From MWEI01 sp964600235 (lineage in GTDB: Bacteria; Desulfobacterota; Desulfomonilia; UBA1062), in contig CAZRIV010000014.1 of NCBI GenBank assembly GCA_964600235.1, forward strand, positions 1 to 64,000: a DNA stretch of 64,000 nucleotides. The letters are read 5' to 3'. Under the pieces are notes generated by a model. That model was not told the origin of the DNA. It searched no databases and saw nothing but the letters and a program-made list of their open reading frames with translations. Of this stretch, positions 20,385-29,549 are shown piece by piece. Numbering within the stretch: position 1 is the stretch's first letter; every line of letters starts with the position of its first letter. Both the position numbers and the translations under genes were made by a program.

Positions 20385-20400
20385 TTTTAACGGACCTATG
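20385..20400. repeat. solitary end-like segment of the dispersed palindrome
   Basis: TTTTAACGGACCTATG reads, on the other strand, ATAGGTCCGTTAAAA, close to the outer end of the 14.5-kb palindrome (TTAGGTCCGTTGAAC). No second arm is present in the 285-bp gap, which otherwise contains nothing recognisable. Could be a remnant or chance. Confidence 0.3.
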
Positions 20401-20481
20401 AAAAATCAAATCCAAAGGCAAACTCCGGGATAAACATCCCGGGCAGCCGGATCCGCGCCCCGTGCCGGAAATGGATCCCGC

Positions 20482-22329
20482 CTAGATCTCGACCTGTGTC
20501 GGCCTGCCGATGGCGTGGCTGTTCTCCACGAGGTCGTGATAACGTATATCCGGCCTGTATCCCAGCAGTGCCTCCATGCGCCCGGTGTGGCTGAGCTCCT
20601 CTTCCGCCGGGGCGTCCCCGGGCAGGCCTGCCCAGAGAGGACGTGCAGGGTCCGCGTCCAGGGGGATCTGGGTATAGATGACGCCCCCTGAGGCCGTGCT
20701 GCCCTTCAGGAAGAGCTGGGTCGACCTTGTGGGGCTGAATGCCGCCATGTACTCGCGGTCTGCGGGGTGCACATGCGTGCTGCCGATCGAGGTGATGAGC
20801 CTTGGCGTCTCGCGGGGGTCATATGCGTCTTCCGGGATGACCCAGCTCACCAGGGTGAACGGGTTCTGGGCCAGGAGCGGCTGCAGGTTATCCTTCAGGA
20901 ACCCCTGGTTGAATAACGCCCTTGCCCTGACCTCGATGCACAGGGCCTGCCCCAGGTCTGCGGGGGAGATGGTAAAGCCCTTCCCCTTTCCATTGATCAC
21001 GATAGAGTGGACGAGCCGGCCGGACCTCCATGCCTCTCCTTCCCCTGTCAGGGGGGGCTCCACCGGGAAGTAGTCCCTGCCGACCACCTCCTCGGCGTAG
21101 GAAAAGGCCTCCCTGATGTCATGGCGGTCCATGTCGGCGGTACTGACGGCGAGATAGGGCGGCTCGTGCTGGTAGCTGATGCCGAACCCGGCCGAGTGGG
21201 CCCTGAGCACGGTGCCGGGCAGGACGCTCAGGGGATAGAGGCTCAGGTCATCGCAGAGCCCCTCTTCAAGCACAAAGTCGATGGAGCGCTTCACGTCTTC
21301 GAGCCTGTCGCCGGGCAGGCCCACCATGACATCGGTCATGACCCTGATGCCCGCGCGTCGCAGCAGCCTCACGCCGCGGATGAAGGCCTCCTTTTGAAAA
21401 CGCCTCTTTACCATGCGCAAGGCCTTCTGGTTGGTGCTCTGGAGGCCTATCTCCACATTCGAGAGGCCAGCCTCGGCCAGGGCGTCCACCAGAGGGGCGG
21501 TCATATCCTCGGCGATCAGCTCGCAGCTGAAACTGCCGCCCTGGGGCCTTGCGGCCGCCATGTCCTTCAGGAGTCCCATGAGCCCGGGCCTCCTGGCGAA
21601 ACACGGGTCGATGAGCGTCACCTCGTTAATGCCCTTCCGGGCGGCCCACCCGAGCTCCCGGGCTATCCTTCCGGCACTGAAGGTGCGGACGTTAGGCGAG
21701 CTCTTGTGGTAGTAGCAGTACGCGCAGCGCATGGGGCATCCCCTTACGGTCTCCATGACCAGGCCCCTGTTCAGCCCCGGCGCCAGGATGCCGCTGAGGT
21801 AAGGTGAGGGTATGTCGTCCAGACAGCCCAGGAGGCCCCTGGGACCGGTGTACACCGTACCGGCGTCACTGCGCACCAGAAGACCCGGCATCCGAAGAAA
21901 CCGGTGCATGCCGTCCCCTGCCGCCCTAAGCAAGGCCTCAAAGGTCTCCTCCCCCTCGCCCACCACGCCCAGGTCAAAGCAGTCCCGGCCGAGCAGGAAT
22001 TCGTTGTCAGGGGTGACCTCGGGACCGCCCAGCACGACCAGGCTCCCCTCGAGCCGCTGCCTGATCAGGCCGCACAGGTACAGGGTGCGGTGGATATTCC
22101 AGAGGTAGCAGCTGAACCCCACCACGTCGGGCCTGAGGTCCTCGAGCCAGCGCAGGATTGCGGCATCCCCGCCGAGGTTTGCGGTCTCGGGCGGACAGAT
22201 GACGATCTCTGCTGGCACGCTGTTGGCTGCTGCATAGGAAGCCAGATAGCCCGCGGCAAGGGGGATGTTCTCCTGGGAATAGGCATAGTCGTGCGACTGC
22301 AGGGGCAGCTGTACGAGCGCGACCCTCAC
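20482..22329 (-). CDS. B12-binding domain / radical SAM protein
   Basis: About 615 residues. The N-terminal cobalamin-binding-like domain has RVALVQLP, NIPLAAGYLASYA and VLGGPEVTP. The radical SAM core has the cluster motif CPMRCAYC and a TIM-barrel with VGLPGDRLEDVKRSIDFVLE. A C-terminal region of about 250 residues of the DUF4080 kind follows. Such proteins carry out radical methylation or rearrangement; the substrate is unknown. The start is probably GTG at 22329 (behind AGAGGCATGGG), placing RVALVQLP at the usual N-terminus. An upstream TTG at 22368 would add 13 residues but has a weak ribosome site. Confidence 0.88.
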   Translation of the reverse strand: MRVALVQLPLQSHDYAYSQENIPLAAGYLASYAAANSVPAEIVICPPETANLGGDAAILRWLEDLRPDVVGFSCYLWNIHRTLYLCGLIRQRLEGSLVVLGGPEVTPDNEFLLGRDCFDLGVVGEGEETFEALLRAAGDGMHRFLRMPGLLVRSDAGTVYTGPRGLLGCLDDIPSPYLSGILAPGLNRGLVMETVRGCPMRCAYCYYHKSSPNVRTFSAGRIARELGWAARKGINEVTLIDPCFARRPGLMGLLKDMAAARPQGGSFSCELIAEDMTAPLVDALAEAGLSNVEIGLQSTNQKALRMVKRRFQKEAFIRGVRLLRRAGIRVMTDVMVGLPGDRLEDVKRSIDFVLEEGLCDDLSLYPLSVLPGTVLRAHSAGFGISYQHEPPYLAVSTADMDRHDIREAFSYAEEVVGRDYFPVEPPLTGEGEAWRSGRLVHSIVINGKGKGFTISPADLGQALCIEVRARALFNQGFLKDNLQPLLAQNPFTLVSWVIPEDAYDPRETPRLITSIGSTHVHPADREYMAAFSPTRSTQLFLKGSTASGGVIYTQIPLDADPARPLWAGLPGDAPAEEELSHTGRMEALLGYRPDIRYHDLVENSHAIGRPTQVEI

Positions 22330-22471
22330 CCCATGCCTCTTTTCATGCAGGGATACAACGTCTGCCAAGCAAAGGAATCAAATAGATAACCCGATTCATC
22401 AGGATGCCTTCCTTGGGGGTGAACCCATTTCCATCTGTGCTCCATGCCTAAATTGATTCATTCCATGGCGG

Positions 22472-23041
22472 CTATTTCTGGATCTTGGTGAACTTGGCCC
22501 CCTCTAGGGTAAGGTTTAACATCAATCCCTTCTGGTCCACGATGAAGGCAATGATAGGCTCCTTGAAGGTCGCCGAGTCAATGGCTTTGCCCACACCCTG
22601 ATCAGCCACAGCCACGGAGCCGTCAACGCCGGCCTTCCACCCCTCGCCCTTGCGGAACTTTTCCATTGCCTCGTTTTGCAGGAACACAAGGATCACAGTC
22701 TTGACCTGGGCACCGAACTGGAATCCATAGGATCCGGCAGCAAGACTATAGTAATCGGCGGTCTTTCCTTCGATCCTCAGCGCGCCTTCGCCATACTCGC
22801 CCCCCAGCCAGAAGCCGGCCTTGTATACCCTGGGGAAAACGAGGATGCCCTTGGATGCCTGGAGGAATTCCTTTGCCCCATTAACCTCTTTTGTAAATTT
22901 TTCCAGGGCCACATCCACGCTCACGTCGATCTCCTTGGCTGTCTCGGCCTTGGCTGCCAATGGTGCTGCAATAATCAACGTAACAGCAAGAAAGACTGCG
23001 TACTTGAAAGTTATCCTTTGAAAAAGGCTTATCATATTCAT
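22472..23041 (-). CDS. exported SYLF (YSC84-like) lipid-binding domain protein
   Basis: 189 residues. A signal peptide ending near AAKAETA is followed by the SYLF domain: FLQASKGILVFPRVYKAGFWLGGEYGEGAL and YYSLAAGSYGFQFGAQ are characteristic. SYLF domains bind phosphoinositides in eukaryotes; the bacterial periplasmic versions are uncharacterised. ATG at 23041 follows CAGGAGAGTGAAATC; a longer frame from 23083 lacks a site and hides the signal peptide. Confidence 0.9.
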   Translation of the reverse strand: MNMISLFQRITFKYAVFLAVTLIIAAPLAAKAETAKEIDVSVDVALEKFTKEVNGAKEFLQASKGILVFPRVYKAGFWLGGEYGEGALRIEGKTADYYSLAAGSYGFQFGAQVKTVILVFLQNEAMEKFRKGEGWKAGVDGSVAVADQGVGKAIDSATFKEPIIAFIVDQKGLMLNLTLEGAKFTKIQK

Positions 23042-23194
23042 GATTTCACTCTCCTGTCTCACAAGTATGGTTTCAGGTACCATGTAATGCCTTGCACCAA
23101 AAGTATCAAGTAATTAGTCGCACAGGCATACCTGAGTCATATTCGCTGACCCCCATTACTTCCGGAAGGGACATGCGTCGCTCACGCAGACATG

Positions 23195-23995
23195 CTACTG
23201 GTAGCTGTGCAGTCCCGGCAGGTAGTTCACCCCGAAGTAGGTGAAGAGCACGCTCAGAAGCCCGATGACCATCATGACCGCAACCCGGCGGCTCACCGAG
23301 CCGTCCTGGACGCGCACGTGAATGGCCGCGGCATAGATGAACCAGGTGATGAGCGCCCAGGTCTCCTTGGGGTCCCAGCCCCAGTACCTGCCCCAGGCGA
23401 AATGGGCCCAGACCGAACCGGTGACGATGCCGAAGGAGAACAGGATGAACCCGGCCTTCAGGGTCTTTTCGAGCATATCCGCCAGGGATGAGCGCATTTC
23501 CCCGGAACCCTTTTTCACCAGCGTGATGACCCCGAGGGAAGAGGACAGGAAAAAGGCTGCATAGCCCAAAAAGCACGTGACCACGTGTATGATGAGCCAG
23601 TTGCTCTTGAGTGCCGGTATGAGAGGCTGGATGCGGGAGTCCACGCTTGGCGAAAAGGACGCATAGGCCATGAGCAGGAAGGCCGCAGGCATCACGAACA
23701 CCCCCATGAGGCCTTTTGTCTCCTTCCTGGCATAGAGGAGGTAGAGCAGGCACACCGACCAGGAGAAAAACACCAGGGACTCGTAGAAGTTCGACAGCGG
23801 GGCGTGTCCGATGCCTGCCTGGTGAGACTCCACCCACCTCATGGCGATCCCCAGGGTATGGAAGACAAGCCCTGTCACGGCGGTTATCTTCCCCGCACGG
23901 CCCCATGATGCACGCCCGGCGACCTCCGAGGCGACAAACATCACGAACGAGGCCAGGTAGACGAACGTTACGGCTGAAAAGATGGTGGTGTTCAT
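23195..23995 (-). CDS. ccsA: cytochrome c biogenesis protein CcsA-like (haem handling, System II)
   Basis: 266 residues and about eight membrane segments. The WGWDPKETWALITWF motif (the tryptophan-rich haem-handling signature) is near residue 180, with conserved His residues nearby. Together with ResB it delivers haem to apocytochromes c on the outside of the membrane. ATG at 23995 overlaps the resB stop (ATGA), so the pair is translationally coupled. A longer reading frame to 24124 would run into resB and is rejected. Confidence 0.93.
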   Translation of the reverse strand: MNTTIFSAVTFVYLASFVMFVASEVAGRASWGRAGKITAVTGLVFHTLGIAMRWVESHQAGIGHAPLSNFYESLVFFSWSVCLLYLLYARKETKGLMGVFVMPAAFLLMAYASFSPSVDSRIQPLIPALKSNWLIIHVVTCFLGYAAFFLSSSLGVITLVKKGSGEMRSSLADMLEKTLKAGFILFSFGIVTGSVWAHFAWGRYWGWDPKETWALITWFIYAAAIHVRVQDGSVSRRVAVMMVIGLLSVLFTYFGVNYLPGLHSYQ

Positions 23996-25317
23996 GATTC
24001 CACCCCTGTCAGGCGGCCGAGGTATTCCTGAAGGCGGGGGCTGACGGCAGAGAACTTCCCGTTGCTCCGCTGTGCGACCCTGACGGTAAGGCCCCCCCGG
24101 GGAAGCCTTTTCAGGGAGATCCACACCCTTTCATGCACGACCATGAAGGCGATGCAGATCCCTGCCATGAAGAGCACGGAGCCCAGGCCCACGAAGATGA
24201 CGCCGGGGTCGTAGTTGATGCCCAGCACGGTGGTATAGCCCTCAGTGAGCCCATCGAGCGAGAAGGTGTACGGCTTTACGCGGGCAGGATTGAAGTGGGG
24301 CATCTTCTCCAGGATACCCGGGTGCATGGCCCGGATCCGCTCAAATTCCTTGAAGATCCACACCTCTTCCTCGCTGCCTTGTTTCCCGACCATGATCTGG
24401 ACCCCGGGGCCCATATGCATGATGTCCTCAACCACCCTGATGACGTGGACCCTGTATCCCGTGTCCTTCATTTCCACGGACGAGCCCTCGGCGGCGCTGA
24501 TCCGGTCCGTGCCTGCCGGGGTGTCCACCCGTATGTCCGCCGCAAGGTTCTGGTTGTAGCCGCCCTGGGAGAACATAACGCGGTTGAAGCTCGCCGGGTG
24601 GTTCACCAGGACGGACGCGCTGCGGACAACCCTGCCACCCTGGAGAAACGATATCTCTGAGCGGTATTCCTTGGGCATGCCGTTGTCGTAGAACTCCATG
24701 GAAAAGTTATCCAGGCGGACCTGAAAAGGCAGGTGCATGACAGAGCCGTTGCCCAGCGTGAAGACATCCGTCGACTGGCCTACCGGAAGCTCAACGCTTC
24801 CCTTGTATCCGAGAAAACCCATACCCGCGCCGAGCAGGATCATGAGGATGCTGCCGTGCACCATGAACGGCGCAAACCTCCGGGGGGTCCCCTTTTCCCC
24901 CATGATGACCTCCCTGTCTTGCTCACGGTGGTGAAGTGTCCTGTGTGTGCCTTTCAGGAAGTCGGACAGGTCGGTGCTGACCTTGTCGAACGCGCTCTGA
25001 TCGGGGATGGTCACCTCGTAGAGGCCGGTCCTGGGCATGGCGGACGGCCCGCCAAAGGTCTTCCTCCACAGGTACATGCAGGCAAGCGCGTTCACACAGA
25101 GCACGACCGCGGGGATGAGGAACCAGAGCGAGTGGAATACATCCTTCAGGCTGAGCAGCATGACAAGGCGCATGGCAAAGGGCGCGCCGGTCATGGCAGG
25201 CAGGGTGTGCTGGGGAATGACAGTGCCCAGCACGCCCAGGAAGGCGAGCCAGAGCAGAAGGCCCACGGTGAGCCGCAACGATGCGAGATTCTTCAGGAGC
25301 CTCATATTCCAGGACAT
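23992..25317 (-). CDS. resB: ResB/Ccs1-like cytochrome c biogenesis protein
   Basis: 441 residues. Three N-terminal membrane segments, a large exported domain (about 190-380) and a last membrane segment near 395 are as in ResB. LLKNLASLRLTVGLLLWLAFLGVLGTVIPQ and FMVHGSILMILLGA are typical. It forms the haem transport/ligation complex with the downstream CcsA. The System II pair implies multihaem or other c-type cytochromes elsewhere in the genome. ATG at 25317. Confidence 0.93.
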   Translation of the reverse strand: MSWNMRLLKNLASLRLTVGLLLWLAFLGVLGTVIPQHTLPAMTGAPFAMRLVMLLSLKDVFHSLWFLIPAVVLCVNALACMYLWRKTFGGPSAMPRTGLYEVTIPDQSAFDKVSTDLSDFLKGTHRTLHHREQDREVIMGEKGTPRRFAPFMVHGSILMILLGAGMGFLGYKGSVELPVGQSTDVFTLGNGSVMHLPFQVRLDNFSMEFYDNGMPKEYRSEISFLQGGRVVRSASVLVNHPASFNRVMFSQGGYNQNLAADIRVDTPAGTDRISAAEGSSVEMKDTGYRVHVIRVVEDIMHMGPGVQIMVGKQGSEEEVWIFKEFERIRAMHPGILEKMPHFNPARVKPYTFSLDGLTEGYTTVLGINYDPGVIFVGLGSVLFMAGICIAFMVVHERVWISLKRLPRGGLTVRVAQRSNGKFSAVSPRLQEYLGRLTGVES

Positions 25318-25436
25318 TTCAATACCCCATTCCGCCTGACCCTGCGTGCATTGTATGTTCTATTCGTTTTTGATTCAACAACAAAGCCGGATGTTGCGTT
25401 TACAGGGGTGTGAAAAAATGCATGCAGACCGGATAC

Positions 25437-26684
25437 TCAGAGACGCTTCTTCTGGAGCAGCATCTCCATGAAGGCGTCGGCGCGTGTCTGAAACTGGGCA
25501 AAGGAAAAGTTGCGGCTGTCCATGTGGTCGGCATCGATGGTGATGGAAGGGATGCCGAGCTCAGTGGCCAGTGCCCTCCTGATATCCGCCTGGCCGAGCG
25601 TGATGGGCGCGCACGACTTGTTCTGGTGGAACACGGCACCGTCGATCGCATAGTCGCTGCATGCCTTGAGGACCATCTCCTTGCGCCTCCGGATGGACAG
25701 GCACGAGACCAGCGAATAGGACATGAGGCTCTTCCTGGCCAGGGCCTCGATGGGGTCCAACGTATCGAGCCTGAGCGACCAGGCCGCGGAATAGGTCTCG
25801 GCGACCATGACGCCGCCCATGTTCTCGAAGTAGTTGAACAGGCCCATGTTGTACCACAGGGGGATGTTGTCCCAGAAAAGGCGGACCTTCTCGTTCTCGA
25901 TGACTCCGATGCCAGCCCGGGCCCTGGCCTTGACCTCGTCACGGACCTTTGTGAGGAAATCAAGGGCGACCTGAGTCCCCTGGCGGGTGACCATGACGAA
26001 CATGATGCCGATCTCCGAGGCGGATATGGGGGTGGGCACAAACCGGCGGAACGACATGATCTCGTCCCAGAGCGCGCAGGCCCTGTCCGAGAGGTCCACC
26101 GCCTCTTCGAGCCGTGCCATGTCCAGCTTTCTCCCCGTGGTTTCTTCAAGAAAACCGATGAGGCGACGTATCTCGCTCACCGCATAGGCCACATGGTGCC
26201 CGCGGATATCTTCAACCGCCACCTGGGGACCGTCAGCATGGAAGACCCTCGCCTTCGGGAAGCGCTCTTCCATGATCTGGAAGATCTTCATGGCCGGGAT
26301 GCACCCGCCGCCGAAGGATATGATCATGTCCGGCTCGGGAAGGCCGCCCAGGGGCACGGACGGACCGTTCATGTCGGAGTTCACATAGCCCACGATATTG
26401 CGCAGGTACCCGCACAGGTCTCCTGAATAGCCCAAGCGCTCGGAGACCGAGAAGTGCCCTGGCGTCAGCCCGAAGGCCGCGCACACGGGTGACCAGTTTT
26501 CGGGGAAGACCGGCTGGAGGTCCATGGCATAGAACACCTCTATGGCCCCGTTCATGGGGGGCATCCAGCCCACGGGTTTTCCTGCAGCCTTTGCCTGGTG
26601 GCATTCCAGGTAGTATTCGGCTACAACCTTCGCAAGCTCTCTGGCCGTGCTCAACCGTTTCGTGGATTTCCGGCTCGTATCCAT
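25437..26684 (-). CDS. 2-hydroxyacyl-CoA dehydratase / benzoyl-CoA reductase family subunit
   Basis: 415 residues of the HgdB/BcrB-like family. GWMPPMNGAIEVFYAMDLQPVFPENW, ISFGGGCIPAMKIFQIM and GAVFHQNKSCAPITLGQADIRRAL carry the conserved cysteines that bind the [4Fe-4S] cluster. These subunits take low-potential electrons to dehydrate 2-hydroxyacyl-CoA or reduce aromatic CoA esters. ATG at 26684 lies one base after the stop of the partner gene. No ATP-dependent activator (HgdC/BcrAD type) is nearby, so it must be borrowed from another locus. The actual substrate cannot be told. Confidence 0.88.
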   Translation of the reverse strand: MDTSRKSTKRLSTARELAKVVAEYYLECHQAKAAGKPVGWMPPMNGAIEVFYAMDLQPVFPENWSPVCAAFGLTPGHFSVSERLGYSGDLCGYLRNIVGYVNSDMNGPSVPLGGLPEPDMIISFGGGCIPAMKIFQIMEERFPKARVFHADGPQVAVEDIRGHHVAYAVSEIRRLIGFLEETTGRKLDMARLEEAVDLSDRACALWDEIMSFRRFVPTPISASEIGIMFVMVTRQGTQVALDFLTKVRDEVKARARAGIGVIENEKVRLFWDNIPLWYNMGLFNYFENMGGVMVAETYSAAWSLRLDTLDPIEALARKSLMSYSLVSCLSIRRRKEMVLKACSDYAIDGAVFHQNKSCAPITLGQADIRRALATELGIPSITIDADHMDSRNFSFAQFQTRADAFMEMLLQKKRL

Positions 26685-26685
26685 G

Positions 26686-27804
26686 TCATCGCCCCAGCAT
26701 GCCCATAAAGGTCTCCAGCCGTGTCGCCACCTGCGCCTTGACGAGACCGTACTCATCCATCTCGATGGTGATGCTCGGGATGAGCGCCTCCCTGAGTGCC
26801 TGTGCAACCCGCGGATGGTCTGCCAGGTGGGGTGAACAGAACTTCTGGAACAGGAACACCACACCCCTGGCGCCCGTAGACCTGACCAGTTCCACGAGCA
26901 GCGGCACCCTGTCTCTGGGGTGCGACCGCGAAGGACAGGGAAGGCGCTTTTTGATCCTGTCCATGAGGCGCTCCATGGGGTTATCCCCTGTTCCGGCCGC
27001 CGGGGTGAAGCCGCGCTGGCCCGTGCAGAGGTCGTCTGCAGTTATCCTGAACCCGAGGCCCTCGATGACCGCAAGGGCATTTTCGTCCTCGACAACGCTG
27101 CCCGACACCACCACCGGCATACCCTCCCGTGCACGTGCAGGGGCGTCTTCCAGGTATGCCTGAAGTGTTCTGAGCATCTCCACGTACTCTTCCGGCGGTG
27201 TGACAAAGTATGACTGCACCACACTCAGCACATCGGAGGAAGACAGCGGGGAAGTGCCCCGGGACCGTGCGGCGAAAACCTCCTGAAGCATGGACCTGAT
27301 GTCGTCATAGAGGCCAAGGGAGTCTTCCAGGGATTTTTCAGATATTTTTCCCCCCATCCCCTCCAGCTTCATGGACAGTTCTTCCAGTCCCGCCCTCAGG
27401 AAGGCCCGGGCATCCCTGTTGTCGTTGTACGGCAGAGGGAGGCTGTGGCAGAGCTCCAGGGGGAAGTTCTCCCTGAAGATGTTCACCACCCCGCAGGCCA
27501 CGTCGCAGGTGTAGCCCTGCACGATGCCCGAAAGGAATTGGAACTCGCCGTTCAGGGCACCTTCCAGCGAGAGCCTCATGTACGGGCAGATGAAATTTGG
27601 GACCAGTGAGTAGGCCTTTTCGGCCTGCCTGCTCCCACCCCAGATGCGCACCGGGATAAAGCCCGCCGCGTGGATGATCTCGACCGGCGTATAGGTGCAG
27701 AAGTATCCGATAACCTTCTTCCCTGAAGCGGCGTCGTCGGCAAGGCGCCGCCCTTTTAACCGGAGCGATTCCCTGAATGGCTCAAGAGCGGGGTGCGGGT
27801 CCAT
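26686..27804 (-). CDS. 2-hydroxyacyl-CoA dehydratase / benzoyl-CoA reductase family subunit
   Basis: 372 residues. KVIGYFCTYTPVEIIHAAGFIPVRIWG is the N-terminal signature of HgdB/BcrC-like subunits, with further conserved cysteines in NFICPYMR, GYTCDVACG and FQKFCSPHLADHPR. It pairs with the gene immediately downstream to form a two-subunit enzyme. The start is ATG at 27804 behind AAGGAGTCC. An 80-bp repeat begins seven bases upstream of the start, overlapping the ribosome site, so the natural promoter region may have been replaced by the accessory island. A longer frame from 27855 only translates the repeat. Confidence 0.87.
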   Translation of the reverse strand: MDPHPALEPFRESLRLKGRRLADDAASGKKVIGYFCTYTPVEIIHAAGFIPVRIWGGSRQAEKAYSLVPNFICPYMRLSLEGALNGEFQFLSGIVQGYTCDVACGVVNIFRENFPLELCHSLPLPYNDNRDARAFLRAGLEELSMKLEGMGGKISEKSLEDSLGLYDDIRSMLQEVFAARSRGTSPLSSSDVLSVVQSYFVTPPEEYVEMLRTLQAYLEDAPARAREGMPVVVSGSVVEDENALAVIEGLGFRITADDLCTGQRGFTPAAGTGDNPMERLMDRIKKRLPCPSRSHPRDRVPLLVELVRSTGARGVVFLFQKFCSPHLADHPRVAQALREALIPSITIEMDEYGLVKAQVATRLETFMGMLGR

Positions 27805-27810
27805 GGACTC

Positions 27811-27890
27811 CTTCATCGTCTTATTGTCATACAATGCGAGAGGCCGGTGCGTCAAGGGGCGCCGCAGGATGATCCGGTCTTCCAGGAGGA
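27811..27890. repeat. 80-bp direct repeat, copy 1 (partner at 30768-30847)
   Basis: Runs from CTTCATCGTCTTATTGTC to TCCAGGAGG and is about 92% identical to the second copy. The differences are scattered transitions. The two copies have the same orientation and bound a 3.0-kb accessory segment. Confidence 0.9.
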
Positions 27891-28228
27891 ATTACTGCTG
27901 GACTACAAAGGCTGCCTATATCGGTATATTAATCACTTTTTCTATCTCCATTCCGGTTCATGCAGTGCCCATATCCATAGATATTCAGGCCCGGATTACG
28001 ACAATCCAGGACTATGATGGCTATCTGTTAGGAGCCATCGGGGTGGGTGACATCATGACCGGGACCTATATTTATGAAACAGAAACCCCTGATTCAAATA
28101 CCAATCCGAATGTTGGTGACTACCAGCACGCCACATCACCCTATGGGGTTACAATCAACACCAATGACTACGCTTTCAGAACAGACCCAGACAATCATGA
28201 AGTTCCTTGGAGAGTTGTATTGTTTTAA
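27890..28228 (+). pseudogene. truncated exported-protein gene (PEP-CTERM-like N-terminal part)
   Basis: The frame encodes a signal-like segment GILITFSISIPVHA, then ISIDIQARITTIQDYDG, GVGDIMTGTYIYETETPD and GDYQHATSPYGVTI. This resembles the N-terminal half of exported proteins with a C-terminal sorting tag. No ATG, GTG or TTG opens the frame after the repeat, and it stops right after the VPWRVVLF segment with no sorting tag. It therefore looks truncated at both ends. Confidence 0.6.
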
Positions 28229-28464
28229 TCTTTTGCTGAGATCGAATTCAGCTCGAGCAATTTAATCTCAGTCTTCGGTTGGTATTTCTTGATTAAATCA
28301 TAGAGAGCCTCATTTACCAGAAGAGAGAGCTCCTTTCCCGTTAAGGCAGACAGGACAGTAAGGGCTTTTGCATGACGTTCTTCAATGTAATAGTTCCTCT
28401 TAATGAGCTTTGGAGATTTCTCGCCATTCCTCAGGGCTAAAGGTTTTCTTCCTCGTTTTGCCAT
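28225..28464 (-). CDS. small basic protein, ribbon-helix-helix-like
   Basis: 79 residues. A basic N-terminus (MAKRGRKPLALRNGEKSPKL) is followed by YYIEERHAKALTVLSALTGKELSLLVNEALYDLIKKY, the strand-helix-helix pattern of CopG/Arc-type DNA-binding proteins. ATG at 28464 follows GAGGTGAATCTGCA. No toxin partner is adjacent, so an antitoxin role is only a guess. Confidence 0.6.
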   Translation of the reverse strand: MAKRGRKPLALRNGEKSPKLIKRNYYIEERHAKALTVLSALTGKELSLLVNEALYDLIKKYQPKTEIKLLELNSISAKD

Positions 28465-28619
28465 TGCAGATTCACCTCAGAATTTTATATCTCCTAGCAT
28501 ATCAACAAGATGGTTCAATCTGTATATCAATATCAAACCTCCTGGATCCCAACCAGGTGAAGAAGGGGATCCAGGAGATCTGCAACGTTTTATCCGGGCT
28601 TATCACTCAAAGATTACAC

Positions 28620-29159
28620 CTACTTCGTCAGTTGATACGTGAATGCCCCCAGGTGATTGTATGACCCTTCGAGGAGATTGTTGTAGACACGGCTCACATC
28701 ACGATGTGTGGTTCTCGTCTTAAAATAGGTAATATCCTCTATATCCTTTTCCTCGATGATGACTCCGACCTCCATAGCATCGGTTAATGATAGGTTTCCT
28801 TTGGCCACTAGTTCCAAGTAGAGGTCCCCCAGCCCGCTTTCATCAGTGAATACACCGATGCCATTACCTTCTGCGGGATCATCTATGCCATATTTGTCAA
28901 GAAGCCTCTTGATGGCATCCATGTGCGTCTGCTCACTGGCCGAGATGTTCTCAAATATGAGTGACCCCCATGTATCGTGGAGTGTCAAGTAGACATCACG
29001 AGCCAGTTTTTCCTCCTCACGGATGAATGTTAAATCTGCTATTTCCTCATCGCTGAGGGCCGCTGCCTGCAGAATGCCAAAAGATCCAAGAACCACAACG
29101 AAGAATAATCCAAGCGCCGTCGTCCATACCGTTTTGATCATGTTCTCTTGTTTTATCAT
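28620..29159 (-). CDS. DUF2202 ferritin-like exported protein
   Basis: 179 residues. A signal peptide ends near GILQAAA. The DUF2202 signature follows: LSDEEIADLTFIREEEKLARDVYLTLHDTW and FENISASEQTHMDAIKRLLDKYGI, with the E/H residues of a ferritin-like four-helix fold. It may bind metal in the periplasm (inference). AAGGAGGAATGAGG precedes ATG at 29159; ATG at 29165 is too close to the site. Base composition is lower in G+C than the flanking core genes. Confidence 0.88.
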   Translation of the reverse strand: MIKQENMIKTVWTTALGLFFVVVLGSFGILQAAALSDEEIADLTFIREEEKLARDVYLTLHDTWGSLIFENISASEQTHMDAIKRLLDKYGIDDPAEGNGIGVFTDESGLGDLYLELVAKGNLSLTDAMEVGVIIEEKDIEDITYFKTRTTHRDVSRVYNNLLEGSYNHLGAFTYQLTK

Positions 29160-29549
29160 CCTCATTCCTCCTTTTGCTTGTGATAAAAGCATTACTTAAT
29201 TTTTCCCTGTTGTTCCCCCGATCTCTCTCAATAATGCCCTTACCCTTTATGCAGACGAGTAGCTTCAAACTTCTACTTGCGTATAAAACGACTAATCGAG
29301 GTAAAGGTTACACGATTTGCAGGATGAGTTGGCAACACAAAGTAATCATACGATAAGGTTCATGTGGAGTTTTTTGTTATTAAGATGGAGAGTTGGGCAT
29401 GAGAAGCTGTTATGATAATCTCTTAGCTGAAATTACTGCGATAAATCAAGGCTTTCGAAATACCCTAAAACCGGAGATCCTGGGTTAAAACCTATTCATT
29501 GAGACGCTCTATGACAGAACATGTCTGACGGCACAGGATCTATTGCCTG
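29160..29549. other. A+T-rich intergenic region
   Basis: 390 bp between the DUF2202 gene and the hydrolase gene. It holds the DUF2202 promoter region. I see no RNA gene, repeat or credible reading frame. Confidence 0.4.
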
